Shown: positions 42,457-42,459 of the stretch, piece by piece
How positions within the stretch are numbered: position 1 is the first letter of the stretch
How the letters are laid out: every line of letters begins with the position of its first letter
Source of the DNA: Amycolatopsis regifaucium
GTDB lineage: Bacteria; Actinomycetota; Actinomycetes; Mycobacteriales; Pseudonocardiaceae
Assembly: GCF_001613935.1 (NCBI RefSeq)
Contig: NZ_LQCI01000020.1
Location: 1-42,459 of the forward strand
DNA: 42,459 nucleotides
Direction: 5' to 3'
Position numbers and translations under genes: made by a program
The notes under the pieces: generated by a model
The model's database searches: none
Told to the model about the DNA's origin: nothing
The model's input: the letters and a program-made list of their open reading frames with translations, nothing else

Positions 42457-42459
42457 AAG

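Overview
This is a high-GC actinobacterial chromosome segment, most likely from a member of the Pseudonocardiaceae and plausibly Amycolatopsis. That assignment is inferred from very strong G/C bias at third codon positions, frequent GTG and TTG starts, a mycothiol-type DinB/MDMPI protein, two ClpP paralogues beside clpX and tig, and the order valS-folC-DUF4233-(insert)-ndk that I recall from this group. No rRNA, tRNA, CRISPR array or replication origin was seen.

Layout. 1-8040: a convergent end of an unknown gene, then a minus-strand block of secreted phosphoester enzymes (a phosphodiester glycosidase/phosphatase fusion, a PhoD-type Tat phosphatase and a second Tat metallophosphatase) interleaved with an MDMPI-like protein, ndk and a gene fragment. 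8040-14506: DUF4233, folC, a methyltransferase, a secreted SGNH hydrolase and valS. 14620-22148: a one-helix protein, an FdhF/YdeP-type molybdoenzyme, a minus-strand operon (OFA-type MFS transporter, 42-residue partner, SDR, LytR-CpsA-Psr protein) and fdhD. 22151-26864: carotenoid oxygenase divergent from a TetR regulator with two matching operator dyads, a Tat-exported esterase, an RsbA/MEDS-type anti-sigma regulator behind a SigF/SigB-like promoter, and a small membrane protein. 26983-31417: the tig, clpP1-clpP2, clpX protein quality-control block, separated by clear terminator hairpins. 31815-33902: a desaturase fused to its own ferredoxin reductase and ferredoxin. 34199-40848: a sensor kinase with a one-base frameshift, then GT39, GT2-GtrA and GT39 genes for polyprenyl-linked surface glycosylation. 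40881-42459: a decayed gene, a low-GC stretch and a nearly complete IS30-family element.

The signal I rate most interesting is regulatory. The kinase gene, the first GT39 gene and the GT2-GtrA gene each carry the same 26-bp box, three CACA cores exactly 11 bp apart, ending 34-35 bp before an ATG. This looks like an OmpR/PhoB-type response-regulator site defining a small surface-glycosylation regulon. The kinase is frameshifted in a run of five G, and no response regulator lies in the window. A second theme is a set of long, nearly perfect palindromes immediately 3' of genes, in at least three sequence families that recur within the window and probably act as mobile-repeat-derived bidirectional terminators.
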